Notes under the pieces: model-generated
What the model saw: the letters and a program-made list of their open reading frames with translations, nothing else
The model's database searches: none
Told to the model about the DNA's origin: nothing
Position numbers and translations under genes: made by a program
Shown here: positions 1 through 11,616 of the stretch, piece by piece
How the letters are laid out: each line of letters starts with the position of its first letter
Numbering within the stretch: position 1 is the stretch's first letter
DNA from: Cylindrodendrum hubeiense
Taxonomy: Eukaryota; Ascomycota; Sordariomycetes; Hypocreales; Nectriaceae
DNA length: 64,000 nucleotides
Assembly (NCBI GenBank): GCA_014621425.1
Contig: JAANBB010000023.1
Location: 124,001-188,000 of the forward strand
Direction of reading: 5' to 3'

Positions 1-847
1 GTGACGCCTCGAGCGAAGCCCACAATCAGACTCTCGACAACAATGGGGGCATTGGATCCGGGCTCTCGGTGGGCAAAGGCCCAGCCAACGGCCAGCTTCT
101 CATCGATGAGCTCGCTGTTGATGTGATTCAACTCGGCGCCCTCGGCGCCCCAGACCTGTCCTTTGAAGTCAAACCAGGTAGGAAGAAACAGCTCGAAGGG
201 GCCGGAAAGGGGAAGAGCGAATGGAGCCTCGCCATGGATCTCGTCCCAAGCACGCTGACGCATGATCATGTCAGGCACAAAGTTGGTGGCTGAGGCGGCG
301 GCCTCCACTGCAGCCGGGTTGGGAGCGGCGGCCAGGTTGGGAGTTGCGGCATTCTCCTCCTCTCCGTCTTTCTCGAGCAAGCGGCGGTAAACCTCCGAAG
401 GGGGGTCAGCTGGGTCGTTGGGCTGCAACTCCAACTCAGGCCAGGGGAAGGCTGGCACCGGCTTGTTCTTTCTCTGACTGGAGTGGACTGTATCATCGTC
501 AGCATGGTTCACACAGAAAAGACGGGTTACTTACAAAGATACCACCAAAGCAAGCGGTCCACGCGGAGCTCAAGGAATCCGGTTCCCATGGAAGCCTCCT
601 GGTTGCGGATCGACATGTCACACACCATGCGAGTGATCTTCTTCCGCTTGATGGCGACTTGGTTGCCGCTCAGCTGCCACATGTGCCGGTAAAAGGCGTT
701 CAAGTGCGAGCGGCGTTGGTTGACGTCGGCTGGGTCGATCTCCTTGTCAGCCAGAGCGAACCGGATCCCAGGGCGGTTGGGAGGGTGCATGTCGAAGGGG
801 CTCTCGGGAGCCTTTGGCTGAGATGGACCTGCGGACTGGTTCTCCAT
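1..847 (-). CDS. Hypothetical protein, C-terminus cut off by the window edge
   Basis: I do not recognise this protein. Reading leftward, exon 1 is 847-535 and exon 2 runs from 487 past base 1. The intron 534-488 has a GTAAGT donor and an ACAG acceptor, and the frame stays open through the join. The start is the ATG at 847, giving an N-terminus MENQSAGPSQP. The visible ~266 residues are soluble and Pro/Ala-rich around residues 125-165. Two aromatic, apparently folded stretches flank that region: one has many Arg/Lys around residues 55-85, the other has Trp and Phe clusters from residue 180 on. No membrane segment or signal peptide is seen. Function unknown; the exon structure is well supported. 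Confidence 0.7.
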
Positions 848-1376
848 CGTGAGTGCTTGAGGGTAGAAAGAAGTGAGTGATGTGAGGGTATGAGGGTAGA
901 AGGGAGTGAGTTGTGTGAGTGTTGTGAGTATGGAAGTAAGTGAGGTATGTGAAGAAAGAAGGAAGTGAGTTACGTGGTGGAGGAAAGGAGTGAGTTTTGA
1001 AAGAGAAAAGGAAGCGAGCTGTGTGAATGTGAGAGGAAGCGTGTTGTGGGAGCGTGTTGTGGGGGGCTTGTTTTGTTTTGATGGCTTGACTCACATTCAC
1101 ATTGTGCGCGTTTTCGACGGCAGCTGGCAACACCGGGCCCCTGAAATCAATATCTGTCACTGGCCTTGATGTGAATTAGGGCTTCTGCCTGGCCATGGGG
1201 AACGAGTAGATATTCAAAATCAAATGTACAGCTGTTCGTTTCACCTCCCTTGCCATCATAAAGGGGGCAGGCTCTGTTCAAGTCTAGAAGCTCAGATTAG
1301 TTCTTATGCCCTGTAGCGTAATTCCAACCCAGTTCGGCATCCTGACTTGACTGGCAACTTGATTCCATCCTAGCCA
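848..1376. other. Intergenic / 5' leader with a long purine-pyrimidine biased tract
   Basis: From about 850 to 1080 the + strand is dominated by degenerate GTGAG/GGAAG-type words, so the transcribed minus strand is a CT-rich leader typical of fungal 5' UTRs. A further short open frame (start near 1160, minus, MTDIDFRGPV) is followed by a good GTGAGT donor at about 1094. Joining it to the ATG at 847 gives the wrong phase with the acceptors I see, so it may be a leader exon or a short upstream frame. I see nothing coding in 1161-1376. Confidence 0.4.
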
Positions 1377-3302
1377 CTAAAGAGAACGGGTTCCATCAGC
1401 GTTATCAGAGACAAACCCAACCCTTCGATTGCACGGTGCACTCCTAACATCTCCTCGACTCCCAGTATTCCCCCCTTGCCCTTTCCACATTAGCCTGGGA
1501 AGCTTATGGTCTTCTTTTCGAAGATCAACGACGCTGCATAGCCCTGTAGCACGATCGCTGTGAGCGATTTCGGTGAGATTCATCAGCAAAGGTGCGAGAG
1601 TAGTGTCGTTAGTGGTCTTCATTCTGCTGCATCTTTGGGCGACGAATGCGAGGATTGCTGCAACTGATAGGGTGAGATTCATCCCCAGCCAGATGAAAAT
1701 CTTCTCGTGGCCAATAGATACCGACACGATATCTTCTGCCATCCATAAGTTCGCGGACTCGGTAATGTTTCCCAACTTCGCCATCAATCCACTCCATGCC
1801 GCATGGTATCCCACTGTCAGCATGCCAGTAGTGTAGTCATCCAGACTGTTGCTCAGCCATGGCTGAGTATAGTTCAGCATGATTGAATATTTAAGCACTT
1901 CCGACATGAAGTCTAAAGACAACAACGTGAGCCAGTCTTCTCTCACTCCGTCGTCATCACGCTCTATCGAGCAATCGGCGTAGGGCTTCGATATCTCAGA
2001 GGTGACATTGCAGCCTTTCGCCGAATATTTGCCGGCCGTGATGGTGGCCTCAGCAAAGAGATAGCAGTCGTAGCCTGCAAATTCTTCGCCACTCGTCATG
2101 AAGCCTCGTTGGTGCTGGGTCACATCAGGCAGTCTTCCGAATAGGTCGGACACGGTCGGACACTTCGTTTCGTTGGTAATGCGAGTGCCATCAGCAAGCG
2201 TCGCATTCGCCTCCAACGTTGTAACTTTGACGGAAACCAACTTTTTGCCAGTGAAGACATGCGCTTGACTTGATGCGTACGCGAAGGCTGTGGATGCATT
2301 CCATGGCTGATCCCTCAGAATGGCTGTAGATCCATCGACTCTAATCGAAAACCATATATTCACGTCGGTGAACTCGGCCCATCCAGCTTTCGAGGTTCTA
2401 TTGTCGCTTGTTGCGTCAATCCAATTGAGATCAACAGCAAAATAAGGTACTGTAAGATCCACCATACTGCCGTGGGTTATATTTTGGCCGGAGCCAAAAT
2501 ACCTTCGTAGGGCGAGTTGGCTCGTATTGAATGCGTAACCGGGTTTATTTGCCGTGTTGATAGCGGCACCGACTACTATTGGTGCGCGCAGCTGATCATA
2601 GAACATAGCGTTCCAATCTGAGTTTCGTTCAACAGTTCCAACCGAGAGATCTGTAAAATATGGAAGCAGCCTTGTCCCGGGGATCCAAGACAAAGACGAA
2701 GAGGCAAGCGGTGCCGCAAAGCTCTGGGGCCATGACAACAAAATTGTAAAGGCCGCCCATATCGACCAACGTATTGAAGTTTCCGATCTCATGGCTGGTA
2801 AGATAGGAAGCCTCCAGTTATTGACTCTAGTCATCTCCGCCAGGGATATGCCTCGCTTCTCAAGAAGGACAAAGATTGTTCTCCAAACAAGCAGTGCTGA
2901 ACAGCTCCCGCCTATGATGCGGATGATGACCAGTGCTAAAGACACGAGACCGGTGACTTGGGTCTGGTAAAGAGAAGAATCAAAGCTGAACAAAGATGGA
3001 GGAGATCCGATTTTAAACTTGTAGCCATCGAGTTTCATGATGGCAACACCTACGAAGGCTGAGACACCAAGATGGATGAGAAACAAATACCACAATTTAA
3101 GACCACCTCTGAAGCCGGAGCGCTCGAAACTGACGACGCATTTGTTCGGCTCTGAACGCTGCATTTGTTCTTGGCCAACGGGCTGATACACACCCGCATG
3201 ACGGTTCGCTGTGGGAACCATGTTGAAAGGGTTGGGAAGCAAGTATTCAATGCTCAGATGATTTGAAGTAGTGCGGTAGACTGTGGAACCATGAATAGAC
3301 AT
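1377..3302 (-). CDS. Large fungal membrane protein with N-glycosylated outer domain, function unknown
   Basis: This is a single exon encoding 641 residues from the ATG at 3302; a longer frame upstream begins with a non-ATG codon. Hydrophobic segments lie at about residues 70-89, 117-141 and 179-197, with one more at about 533-555 near the C-terminus. Between the third and last segments is a polar domain of more than 300 residues with many N-x-S/T sequons (for example NTS, NIT, NRT, NAS, NAT, NET, NVT, NYT) and paired cysteines, so it is probably extracytoplasmic. The N-terminal ~65 and C-terminal ~85 residues are charged and probably cytoplasmic. This layout is common among uncharacterised ascomycete membrane proteins. 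I assign no activity. Confidence 0.75.
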   Translation of the reverse strand: MSIHGSTVYRTTSNHLSIEYLLPNPFNMVPTANRHAGVYQPVGQEQMQRSEPNKCVVSFERSGFRGGLKLWYLFLIHLGVSAFVGVAIMKLDGYKFKIGSPPSLFSFDSSLYQTQVTGLVSLALVIIRIIGGSCSALLVWRTIFVLLEKRGISLAEMTRVNNWRLPILPAMRSETSIRWSIWAAFTILLSWPQSFAAPLASSSLSWIPGTRLLPYFTDLSVGTVERNSDWNAMFYDQLRAPIVVGAAINTANKPGYAFNTSQLALRRYFGSGQNITHGSMVDLTVPYFAVDLNWIDATSDNRTSKAGWAEFTDVNIWFSIRVDGSTAILRDQPWNASTAFAYASSQAHVFTGKKLVSVKVTTLEANATLADGTRITNETKCPTVSDLFGRLPDVTQHQRGFMTSGEEFAGYDCYLFAEATITAGKYSAKGCNVTSEISKPYADCSIERDDDGVREDWLTLLSLDFMSEVLKYSIMLNYTQPWLSNSLDDYTTGMLTVGYHAAWSGLMAKLGNITESANLWMAEDIVSVSIGHEKIFIWLGMNLTLSVAAILAFVAQRCSRMKTTNDTTLAPLLMNLTEIAHSDRATGLCSVVDLRKEDHKLPRLMWKGQGGNTGSRGDVRSAPCNRRVGFVSDNADGTRSL

Positions 3303-4379
3303 GCAAAGGTGTGGTGAAGGGTTTGTACAATGCAAGAGTTGAGTATGAGGGAAACAAAAACAAAATTGCAAGGGCACGTTGAAGAATCCAGAAGGGAAAG
3401 GTGATGGCTACTTGTCAGAAAAGAACGAAGATCCCTTGGGGGACCAGTATTATATATCTATATTCTTTACGACACCAGTCTAGTGGCAGTTGTAAATCAG
3501 GCGGCCAATCCCTTGGCCGTGTCAAGACGTGCATCCATCCGCCAACAGCAGTGGAGATGTGGATTCGCATTGGGGCTTCATTCGGGTGGCAAAGTCAGCA
3601 CTAATGCAGGAACAATTCAGCTCGCAATGTGCAGTTTTGTCAAGGAGCTGGAGCGCCTATAGTACGCGGGTGCTTGAGACAAGGCTGAGCTTGTGTTAGG
3701 GAGGCAGTGAGGTCGTGAACCAGGCCCGCGGCAACTGAGGCGCGCCACATGTCTAAATATACGCTGCGGCAGGAGGCGCCCAGCGCGTATTCTCGCAGCC
3801 ATCCGCCCTTTGACCTCTAGCAGCAGCTATCTAGCAAGGTGGCTGAATCCTCATCTTTGCCTGCGAAGCGTACAGGCCAACGTCCCAGACGTGTGTCTCT
3901 TAACCAAAGCCTTTTGGGGGGAGGAAAGCTGCGGTATCCTCGTCGAGGTCCGTCGCGGTCTGTCGCAGGAGGGTGATGGCATTGTGGACCTGTTGCAGAC
4001 GGAGATGGGGTTGTTGTTGGCATTGGCGTGAATACTGGTAAATCGGGGGTCGACTATTTCCCTGTTCATTTCGTTCCGTTAGTCAAGGACAAAGCCGAGT
4101 TAATATGCGGCCTGTTCAGAAGAACTCGTGTTAATGCATCGAGTTAATTCATCGAGTTCAAATTATGATGCACCGCTAACTGCTGGCAACGTCCTCGCTG
4201 GGCTCGCAGCCCAGGCAGCTGTCAACCCCTGACAGAGCAGCATTGGCGCTGCAAGGAAAGAGCCCTCCCATCTTTCTTGTCTTCTCTTCAACTTCTCCTG
4301 GGAGAATCCTCGCAATCTTCCCAACACACACTCGCGCCCTCACGTTGCACGTCGCCTCCGAAACACCCACGCTCACATC
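3303..4379. other. Intergenic region, no gene seen
   Basis: Only short overlapping frames on both strands with no recognisable motif. It separates the divergent genes at 1377-3302 and 4380-5312 and presumably holds both promoters. A short CT-rich stretch with CAAC/ACAC words just before 4380 looks like a fungal leader. Confidence 0.4.
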
Positions 4380-5312
4380 ATGATTTCTCACAGGCGCCCA
4401 CGGCGATACCGTCACTGGCGCAAGTCACGTCGACGCCGCTCCGGGCTGTACCCAGATAGATACGTGCCAGCACACCGCCGCCTCGTTCTCGATGACGGCC
4501 TGTATCCCGACCGTTACGTTCCCGACGACTCTGCCACCCTTCGCCACGAGAGACACCCTGCCGCCAGATCAAGAGTCAAACCCCCTTACGATGCTTCCGC
4601 CATGAACCTCCAAGAAAGACGCGTTGATTCTCATGCTCCTTCTAGACCACACTCCAACCTCGCGGATGACAGCTGCAACGACCCACACACCGTCACCGAG
4701 CCGACATGTCAACTCCCCTGCACCTTTCCCGTCATGGACACCGAGTTCAAGGGTCAAATAGGCACTCTCCTCGTTTCCGACTCCGGTTCCTGCACTTTTG
4801 TCTTCAACTCCGAGTCAGAAGGTCGATACCTGGGCACGCGTCCCAGCCGCAACGAGAACCTCAGCCCCCTTGAGGAAGAGGAAGACGACGACTCGACACC
4901 GACCGTCCTGGCTTCCCCCGGCCCAGTCGGTTGCAGTGAAATGGACACTGATGGCAGCGAAATGGACATCGATCTCTTCTTCGACGCCCTCAACGCTGGC
5001 AATGACAACACCGACGACGCGGCGTCCTCTCTCCATTGTTGCCTGTGCAACTCGGCGAGCCACAACGTCCTCGGCTGTCTACGGACCGACGACGCCGGCT
5101 TCACTCTCGCTTGTCCTTGGTGCATGGATTCGACCCACCCGGCAGATGTTTGCTCTGGCTTCGCCGCTGCCAGCTACGAGGAAAGGGTCGACAGGCTAGT
5201 CACCGAGCGTGGGAACATGCCTCCATTCTACACTCTCCAACCCTGGTTCACCCTTGTTCAACAACACCAGGCCCTTGACCCCCACGCTCCACTACCGAAC
5301 TTCTTCCCTTAG
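4380..5312 (+). CDS. Protein with two tandem CCHC zinc knuckles
   Basis: This frame encodes 310 residues in one exon. The N-terminus is very Arg-rich (about 10 Arg in the first 20) and contains the octapeptide LYPDRYVP twice, about 20 residues apart. A long acidic, low-complexity middle (about residues 150-215) follows. The C-terminal part has two perfect C-x2-C-x4-H-x4-C knuckles: C220, C223, H228, C233 and C245, C248, H253, C258. Such knuckles usually bind single-stranded RNA or DNA, as in Gag-like and RNA-processing proteins. I see no protease, integrase or reverse transcriptase nearby, so there is no direct evidence of a retroelement. The TAG at 5310-5312 is followed in frame by 46 further codons to a TAA at 5451, so the true C-terminus is uncertain. 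Function inferred only as nucleic-acid binding. Confidence 0.6.
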   Translation: MISHRRPRRYRHWRKSRRRRSGLYPDRYVPAHRRLVLDDGLYPDRYVPDDSATLRHERHPAARSRVKPPYDASAMNLQERRVDSHAPSRPHSNLADDSCNDPHTVTEPTCQLPCTFPVMDTEFKGQIGTLLVSDSGSCTFVFNSESEGRYLGTRPSRNENLSPLEEEEDDDSTPTVLASPGPVGCSEMDTDGSEMDIDLFFDALNAGNDNTDDAASSLHCCLCNSASHNVLGCLRTDDAGFTLACPWCMDSTHPADVCSGFAAASYEERVDRLVTERGNMPPFYTLQPWFTLVQQHQALDPHAPLPNFFP

Positions 5313-6156
5313 AGTGGGACTTTTGTCCGGAGCTGGGCTTCCGACATGAAAAGAATACAAGACGAGCTGGACGCGGCTGGCGACTTCCACGTGCTGCCCC
5401 CGGACCCAGCGACCAGGGACTGGGCCGCTGTCTGCGAGACCTATGGATTGTAACCAAAGCTGCTATAGAGAAACGGGGCTGTGCGGCTGGAGGTGTAATA
5501 AAGGACCTGCTGGAATAACAGGATTGTATGTGTTCAATAGTTTAATTGAGTTGAAGAAACAGTATGTGGCACTGTCGCCGGGGGCCAACCGATCCTTTTC
5601 CAGCCATTCTCTCCACTTCTTTCTTTGATGCATTCAACAGAGTGATCCCAGTCCGGTCAACAAGCGTTCTTTGAACACACACGTCGACAGGGCAATGGCG
5701 CCAGGAAACCAAACAAAGCATCTTCAATTCAATTGTTTCCACCTATTGACTGCGCGCGGTGGTCTCCAGCAAGTGAAATTGGGGGCAAAAATTACGAGTC
5801 AGCAAAACCAACCTCACCCACCAACACACGATTTTCAGGTATAGGGTAGTGGCGTCGGGGTGTTGAACTTCACCCACCGGGAAGAATTCTATGTTTTAAA
5901 TATTTATGGCTACAGAGAAGAATGGACAATAGTGCAGAGAGAGATATCTATCAGAATAAACAAGTGGTGCAATATATACAAATAATAAAACCCTGGGCTA
6001 GAAGGGTTAAGAGGGTAAGAGTTCTTCCAGGCCTGCCTCATGACCAAGGTAAGCACAGAGTGAGTAGCCGTTCCATCGTCCACCAAAGCGGCGACAAGTT
6101 GCGTCAACATTTACATGATGCTACACCCGAAGCTGAGATGAATCTTCAACAGCATT
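5313..6156. other. Intergenic region with possible extension of the zinc-knuckle gene
   Basis: Bases 5313-5453 continue the upstream frame with protein-like composition after a TAG that sits in a good 3' splice acceptor context (TTCTTCCCTTAG). From 5454 to 6156 I see no gene. The AT-rich stretch around 5890-5990 is probably the convergent 3' region of the two flanking genes. Confidence 0.35.
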
Positions 6157-8545
6157 CTATGACAAGGCCATCACTGCGGCCACGAGACCAAGCGCAATCA
6201 GAGGTCCCATGTTTGCCGCGGTAAAGGTACTTCCTCGGGATTGAACGACGGACACCGGGGTTCCCGTAGGGGTAGAGTGCTCGAGTTGGACCGTTTTTGG
6301 TAGTTCGGCAAATGAAGACGACCCCCCATTTGGTCCGGTGGATGGCAGTTGTCCTTGGGGTGCCGAATCTCCCGAATCTCCAGATGCTCCATTGTTTGTC
6401 TCGGAATGGTCTGGACTGGTGGACTTGTGGTTTGTGCCCTTGGGACTCTGATCGTCTTCCTCTGTGACGTGTCCTTGGCTGTCTTCATAGCCCGTACCTT
6501 CATTCGATGTTCCATGAACAACGTGGCTCCCAGAAATGTATTTTGTTGGCCTGGCACCTGCTGCTCCATACGAATTCCCGGCTCCCGTCTGAACTGGATG
6601 ATTGAGAACCGCGGTTGGCACAGTAAGCACAATAGTGCTTTCGCCGTGCTGCTCGCACACATGGCAAGGCACCGTAATCGTAGCCATTTCCACAGCCGTG
6701 CGGTGAGGCACAGCGCAAACCGGGCAATATGTCGTGCAGAACTCGGCAGCAATTAGAGAGAAAGGGTACGCAGCATCGATTGTTGTGTAGGTGATGGTGG
6801 CTGTGATCCAAATTTCTGCCATGTTTGTCACGAAGACGTTCTCGATCTCACTTCCTCCGGGGAGGGTTAGTATCTCAGTGATCGTCGTGTCTTTGTCTGC
6901 CGTAAGTGTAGTGATGACGGTCTCGGTCTCACTTCCTCCAGGTATCGTTCGTGTTTGGGTGATTGTTGTGTCTTCTTCCAGGGTATACAGGGTTAGGAGA
7001 ACGTCTGCTGGAGCATCCCGACCGTAGTGCTGAGATGACCGGCGCACCTTTTCGCCGCCTGGAGCCTCAATTAATCCACCACAAAACAAAGTGTCGTCTC
7101 CCGGGCAGCGAATGTCACACTGCCCAGTCCCCACAAAAGCCGTCTCGTCAAGGCTATCTGCCGCATAGCAGGTGCTTTACCACATATTAGTTATAAATAG
7201 GAGACGGGATAATGAAATGCACTCACTCGTTGATGACGCCGATATACTTGTGTCCTACTGCAATAGAGAGACATAAAGAAGGTACCATTTCGGCATCTTT
7301 GCCCACCTCCGTAAAGCTTGGGTAGCCCTGTGCGGAACCCAGACATCCGCTAAACCTAAAACTCGCAATTCGCGGCAGGTTTGTAGCAGCTGAAGACTCT
7401 GTAGTGGAAATTGAAGAGCTGGTTTGGGTTTCAGTAGTCTGTATGGAGGATTAGTTTAGTTATTTGAGCTAGTTGGTTTCTAACCTGGTGATTTACCGTT
7501 TCGGTATTGGATGTTGAAGGTATGCTGGTGCTCTCGGTAGTACCGCTGGTAGAAGAAGTGGAAGTGGTCAAGGTGCTCGAGGTGGTAGAGATAGTAGTGC
7601 TCGTGTGAGTCGTACTAGTGGAATCAGTAGTTGATTTGGTGGTGGAGGATGTAGCTGATGAAGTAGAAGTGGTGGTTGGGGTAGTCGAGGTAGTGGGGGT
7701 TGTTGAGACAGTCGGGGTAGTGGTGGTTGACGTTGTCGGGGTGGTTGTCGGGGTGGTAGTAGTTGACGTGGTTGACGTTGTCGAGGTGGTAGTAGTGACA
7801 ACCTCGGGTGGTTGGGCGTTGAGGAGTAAAGCAGAGTCAGATTCTCCATCCCCTCCATCGCAAATATATATCTCCAACTGAAATGAAGTCCCTGAAAGCC
7901 CTCCCAATGTGAAATTTGCGACTGTTGTTCCACTAGTATACGACATTCCGGTATCTCCTGTTATTAAGTCTGGCGATGTGCTTGTTAGGCCGTTGTAATA
8001 GTTCCCGTTGACATAAACCCCCACGGAGTCTGAGGTGCAGACTTGGCGATCGCTATATCATGTTGGTTGCTGTTCTGGGGAGACTCTGGATAAACGACTT
8101 ACGGAGTCTCGATGGTGGCAAATATATAGTTGAAGACGACTCTACCGCTTGAAGGTAGCTGGAGGTTGAGTTGATAGGCCGTCTCGTCATATCCATCCGG
8201 ACAATAATACCCTCCTGGTCTTCCCATCGTAGTATTGGGGCTGAAGCCAGACACGGCATTTGAGGCAAGTCCAGTAGTCAAGATTATGCCTTCGGACATG
8301 CCCTGTGGTCCGTTGCTGAAAACTCCAAAGCTTTCACCACCACTATAGTTTGCTGTCGCTCCAGGAAAAGAAGATATGTCCGAGCCAAACATCGCAATTA
8401 GCGTATCGTCATCGCTAGGGTCTTCCAAGACCGAAAATGTCGGCGGCGGTGGCGCTTTGACAATTACCGGAAACAGGAGCCCCAGTACCACCACATAGGG
8501 CAAGAGGTTATTGCCCGAGGCCCTCATGAGTGTGGAGAGGATCAT
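6157..8545 (-). CDS. Mosaic GPI-anchored surface protein: choice-of-anchor-like head, Thr-rich stalk, WSC domain
   Basis: Four exons (8545-8103, 8052-7497, 7438-7227, 7174-6157) join in phase to 742 residues. Introns are 8102-8053 (GTAAGT), 7496-7439 (GTAAAT) and 7226-7175 (GTGAGT). The order is an N-terminal hydrophobic signal (residues ~13-31), then a domain of ~230 residues. Its motifs (a GIILTTGLASNAV start, an FNYIFATIE strand, a GVYVNG loop) resemble the choice-of-anchor L family of surface proteins. Next are a Ser/Thr stalk and a WSC domain: a CLGS cysteine, a KYIGVIN motif, CYAADS, then CDIRCPG ending in CGG. A second Ser/Thr region carries a duplicated TTIT...LPGGSE unit. The tail ends in a small-residue linker and hydrophobic segment typical of a GPI signal. 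Probably a heavily O-glycosylated cell-wall adhesin or sensor; ligand unknown. Confidence 0.8.
7560..7800 (-). repeat. Coding minisatellite of the Thr/Ser/Pro stalk
   Basis: Degenerate repeats of about 12-24 bases, read on the minus strand as ACC/ACT/ACG-rich codons, encode the TTTPTTST-like stalk of the surface protein. Such tracts commonly vary in length between strains by slippage. Confidence 0.7.
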
Positions 8546-11500
8546 GGCGTCTTGGGAAACGTCGTTCTGTGGGAAAATGATTTGATTCTGCCGCGGAAAG
8601 AAACTATCGGACGTGTTTGGGTCTAAGTAGTTCAGAAGGGATGGTTCCTCGAGCCATGTGGAATGATTCCGAAGATGACAGAGATGCCACAGTTACTAGT
8701 TTATGGGCGGGACAGTCAAATCTGCAAGGTGCTTTACTGCATGGATCATCAAGCGTCTCTTTAGCCCTGCTGAATTGAGACATCCGTATAAATGGCCAAT
8801 GGTATAATGGCTAGTACAGGCTCTTACATTCCATTGGTTGGTCTCGTTCTTGGGACAGTCTCACGCTTGTTGCCACGCTATAAAGCCTTGAATGAGTCGT
8901 GGTGATTGATTGGGCCCTCGAAGTAAGACAAGACGATGACTCAGCTGAGGAAGGAGAAAAGGAGAAGGAGGACCACTGAAAGGGAGAAACCCAACATGCT
9001 GCTTAGCACCAGAAGTGGGTACACGTGAATGAAATACGCTGAAGAATATGGATGTAGGGCCAATGCAAAACCATGCATAGCACGAGTACACAAAAGTTCG
9101 TAGTTCCAAATGATTGCAACATTTTCTTCTGGCTGGGTAGTCACTATATTGCCCTGAATAATTAGATCCCTTTGACCTGTACGGCAAAATCAGATAAGTA
9201 GTATCTAGACTACATCGCGCTTTGGCACCACGCCTCAATGCCTGGAGATAGGAATGCTTTAGATTATTCTGCAATGAGTTATTTCCACAATGTTGGTTCG
9301 CGACGGGGTTTCAAATAATGAGGAGAAAAACTCTAGTGGAATGGGTGGCGTTGACATCGAGAATACAGTCAAAGTGATTCCATGGAATGGCCAATTGCGG
9401 GTTCTTTCCAATATGGCCCGACTCTCCGGTTAGCTGTGGGGTGCAAGGGCGGTTAGGATAATCAACTGTCCTAAATCAGTTAGGTACACTCAATTGTAAG
9501 GTTCCTAGCGAGCGTTGGAATCGAGGAACTCAAAAAGCAATCATAAATGACATGAAACATGAATCCCAAGACAGTCCCCGCTCACCATCTGTCCAGTGTG
9601 ACAAGTTTACAACCATCACCCTAGATAGAGTAGTCCAGCTTCTGGTCATCAAACGCGGGGGCATGCCCCTCTTCTACATCACCATCTATTGAAGGACGTC
9701 GAGGCTTGGGAAGTGGCAGGTGACATTGACCATAAAGCAGATGGATGGCTGGGGTCGGAGTTTTCCTTCCTAAAAGATCTAGGGAGGTGGCTTATAAGAG
9801 ATAGCCTATCGGACACCATCGTGGACTAGCAGCAAGACTGGCCCCTCCGCCACGTAGCAGCACTCGGACCTCTCGGCGCTTTGTATCATTGGTAGGACAG
9901 CTCCACAGTAGCGGCAGGCCGAAGCCGACGAAGCCAGTCCGATCCGTCGGAGGCAGGCAAGTCAGTCCCGAGCCTCATGCGGGAAGCCCAGGACGTGCGT
10001 AAAACAAGTCGTTGAACTCAAGGCGTGGTCCAGATGCTTTCATTTTCAGCCTCTGAGGGTTAGGTGTTGGTCTGTGGTATTGGGGGAGTGGAAACCTCCT
10101 CCGCCACATTCCTCACTCTATCTAAACCCCGCTCAAACTGCACCGGAATTTCATCTTCTGGAGTCGCCTGTATCGCGGATCTTTCACTTAGACTAAAAAA
10201 GGTTCGAGATACCGTTATGCTATTGGGTCTCTACACTGCCATCCACAATCGCACCATACCACGAAGGATTCCCCCGGATTGTTGGGATGGTTTTCCCCAG
10301 GAGCACACGCACATGCATCGCATGAGTGGTCAAATACGCCTGGCAGCTGCGTCAAGCCCTTATTCTTCGCCCAGACGTGGCCTTCATGCTTAAAGCCCGA
10401 TATCAAATGGTTTCGGGCATGTTCTCGTCAGCAACTTTCACGTCAGCTGGCGCTCTAATCTGGCGCGGTGTTGTGTCTTCATGCACAGATTGCAAACCCG
10501 TGACTCCACTGGGCGGGCAACGCTCGAGATAAGACCCTCCACAGCCGGACGATCTAACACTAGCTCGGTTTTACCCCAATGCCATTTGGGACTTGCGGAT
10601 AGCTTCGTGCATGCGCTTGAGATCGACTGCGGTCTCGGTAATTTCTGATTTTCATGATGCCCTTGGTACTTGATTTGCCAGCGATAACAACATCGATACG
10701 GCCTGCATAACGTTGCATCGTTGGTGTCGCCGACGTGTTCACCCGAGACGGGGGATGATCTCGTTGGTGCCCAGCTGTTGTATTCCATGATGCAACCACA
10801 GAGTAAGCAAAGATGGAATCTTTCGCGGTGCAGTTGAATTCGATTCGGGTCAGTTATTCCGTTCCATGCAGATTCAATAGATATCTATCATGACTAAAGG
10901 TTGTGAGGACCAAGCAACCCTCAGGTCCTCAGGTAGCAGATAGCGCTACAGCTGAGCGATTCTGAATAATTGCAATAATTGACTGCCGCAAAACGCACCT
11001 GCTTACGCTGAAAGAAGACAATTTACGTGAACAAGCAATAAAACAAACCTCTATTTGTATATGTTTCTCCCTGTTTTCCGCGCAGGTTCTAAGACTTCCA
11101 GCTGCATAGACTTGCCAAGGCTCCATGCTAGTTTAGATAATAAGGGCCCGCAGCTCGCGAACCGATTCCAATCTGGGGTAGGCTTGACGCGGCCCGTCCA
11201 TTGGCTGGATTTCCCGAGAAGAGCAGATTCCCGGTGTATTGATTGCCACGAGCCTCAACTTCCGTTTATCGCATCGTATCGTGTCGATAAGGTACATCCA
11301 TGCCACTCTGTTCAATACCTGCCACTACCGAGTCTGTAGTACAATTATGGTGCATCTGCATACCTGTGGTAGGATCTCCCATCTAGATTAGCTACACCAC
11401 GGGATATAACTTCCGTGATTGTAGGAGGGGCATATCGCGACCAGCTTCACGTCCTCGGTCGATCTTCAATTTCGTCAAGTACAAGAGCGAGTCGACTGCC

Positions 11501-11616
11501 TCTCACTTTTTGGCTCATCATTCAAACACTTCAATCAACCAATACAAACAGAACAAAATCTCTACCCATTCTTCAAAACACGTCTGATTGTCTCACTTGC
11601 CACAAAACTACCCTCA
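8546..11616. other. Three-kilobase region with no convincing gene; possible relic at 10.07-10.8 kb
   Basis: No open frame here has a recognisable domain or usable intron structure. On the minus strand between about 10,800 and 10,070 several protein-like segments, one helix-like with LKRMHEAIRK and one with VQFERGLDRVRNV, lie in compatible direction but are broken by stop codons. This could be a decayed gene. CT-rich leader sequence immediately precedes the gene at 11617. Confidence 0.35.

Noticed and set aside
1094..1160. Possible first coding exon (MTDIDFRGPV) for the leftmost gene
   Set aside because: The donor is good, but joining to the next ATG frame gives a phase mismatch with the acceptors visible.
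8861..9274. 137-codon minus-strand frame in the gene-poor region
   Set aside because: No domain, no matching exon neighbours and low-complexity hydrophobic content; not enough to call a gene.
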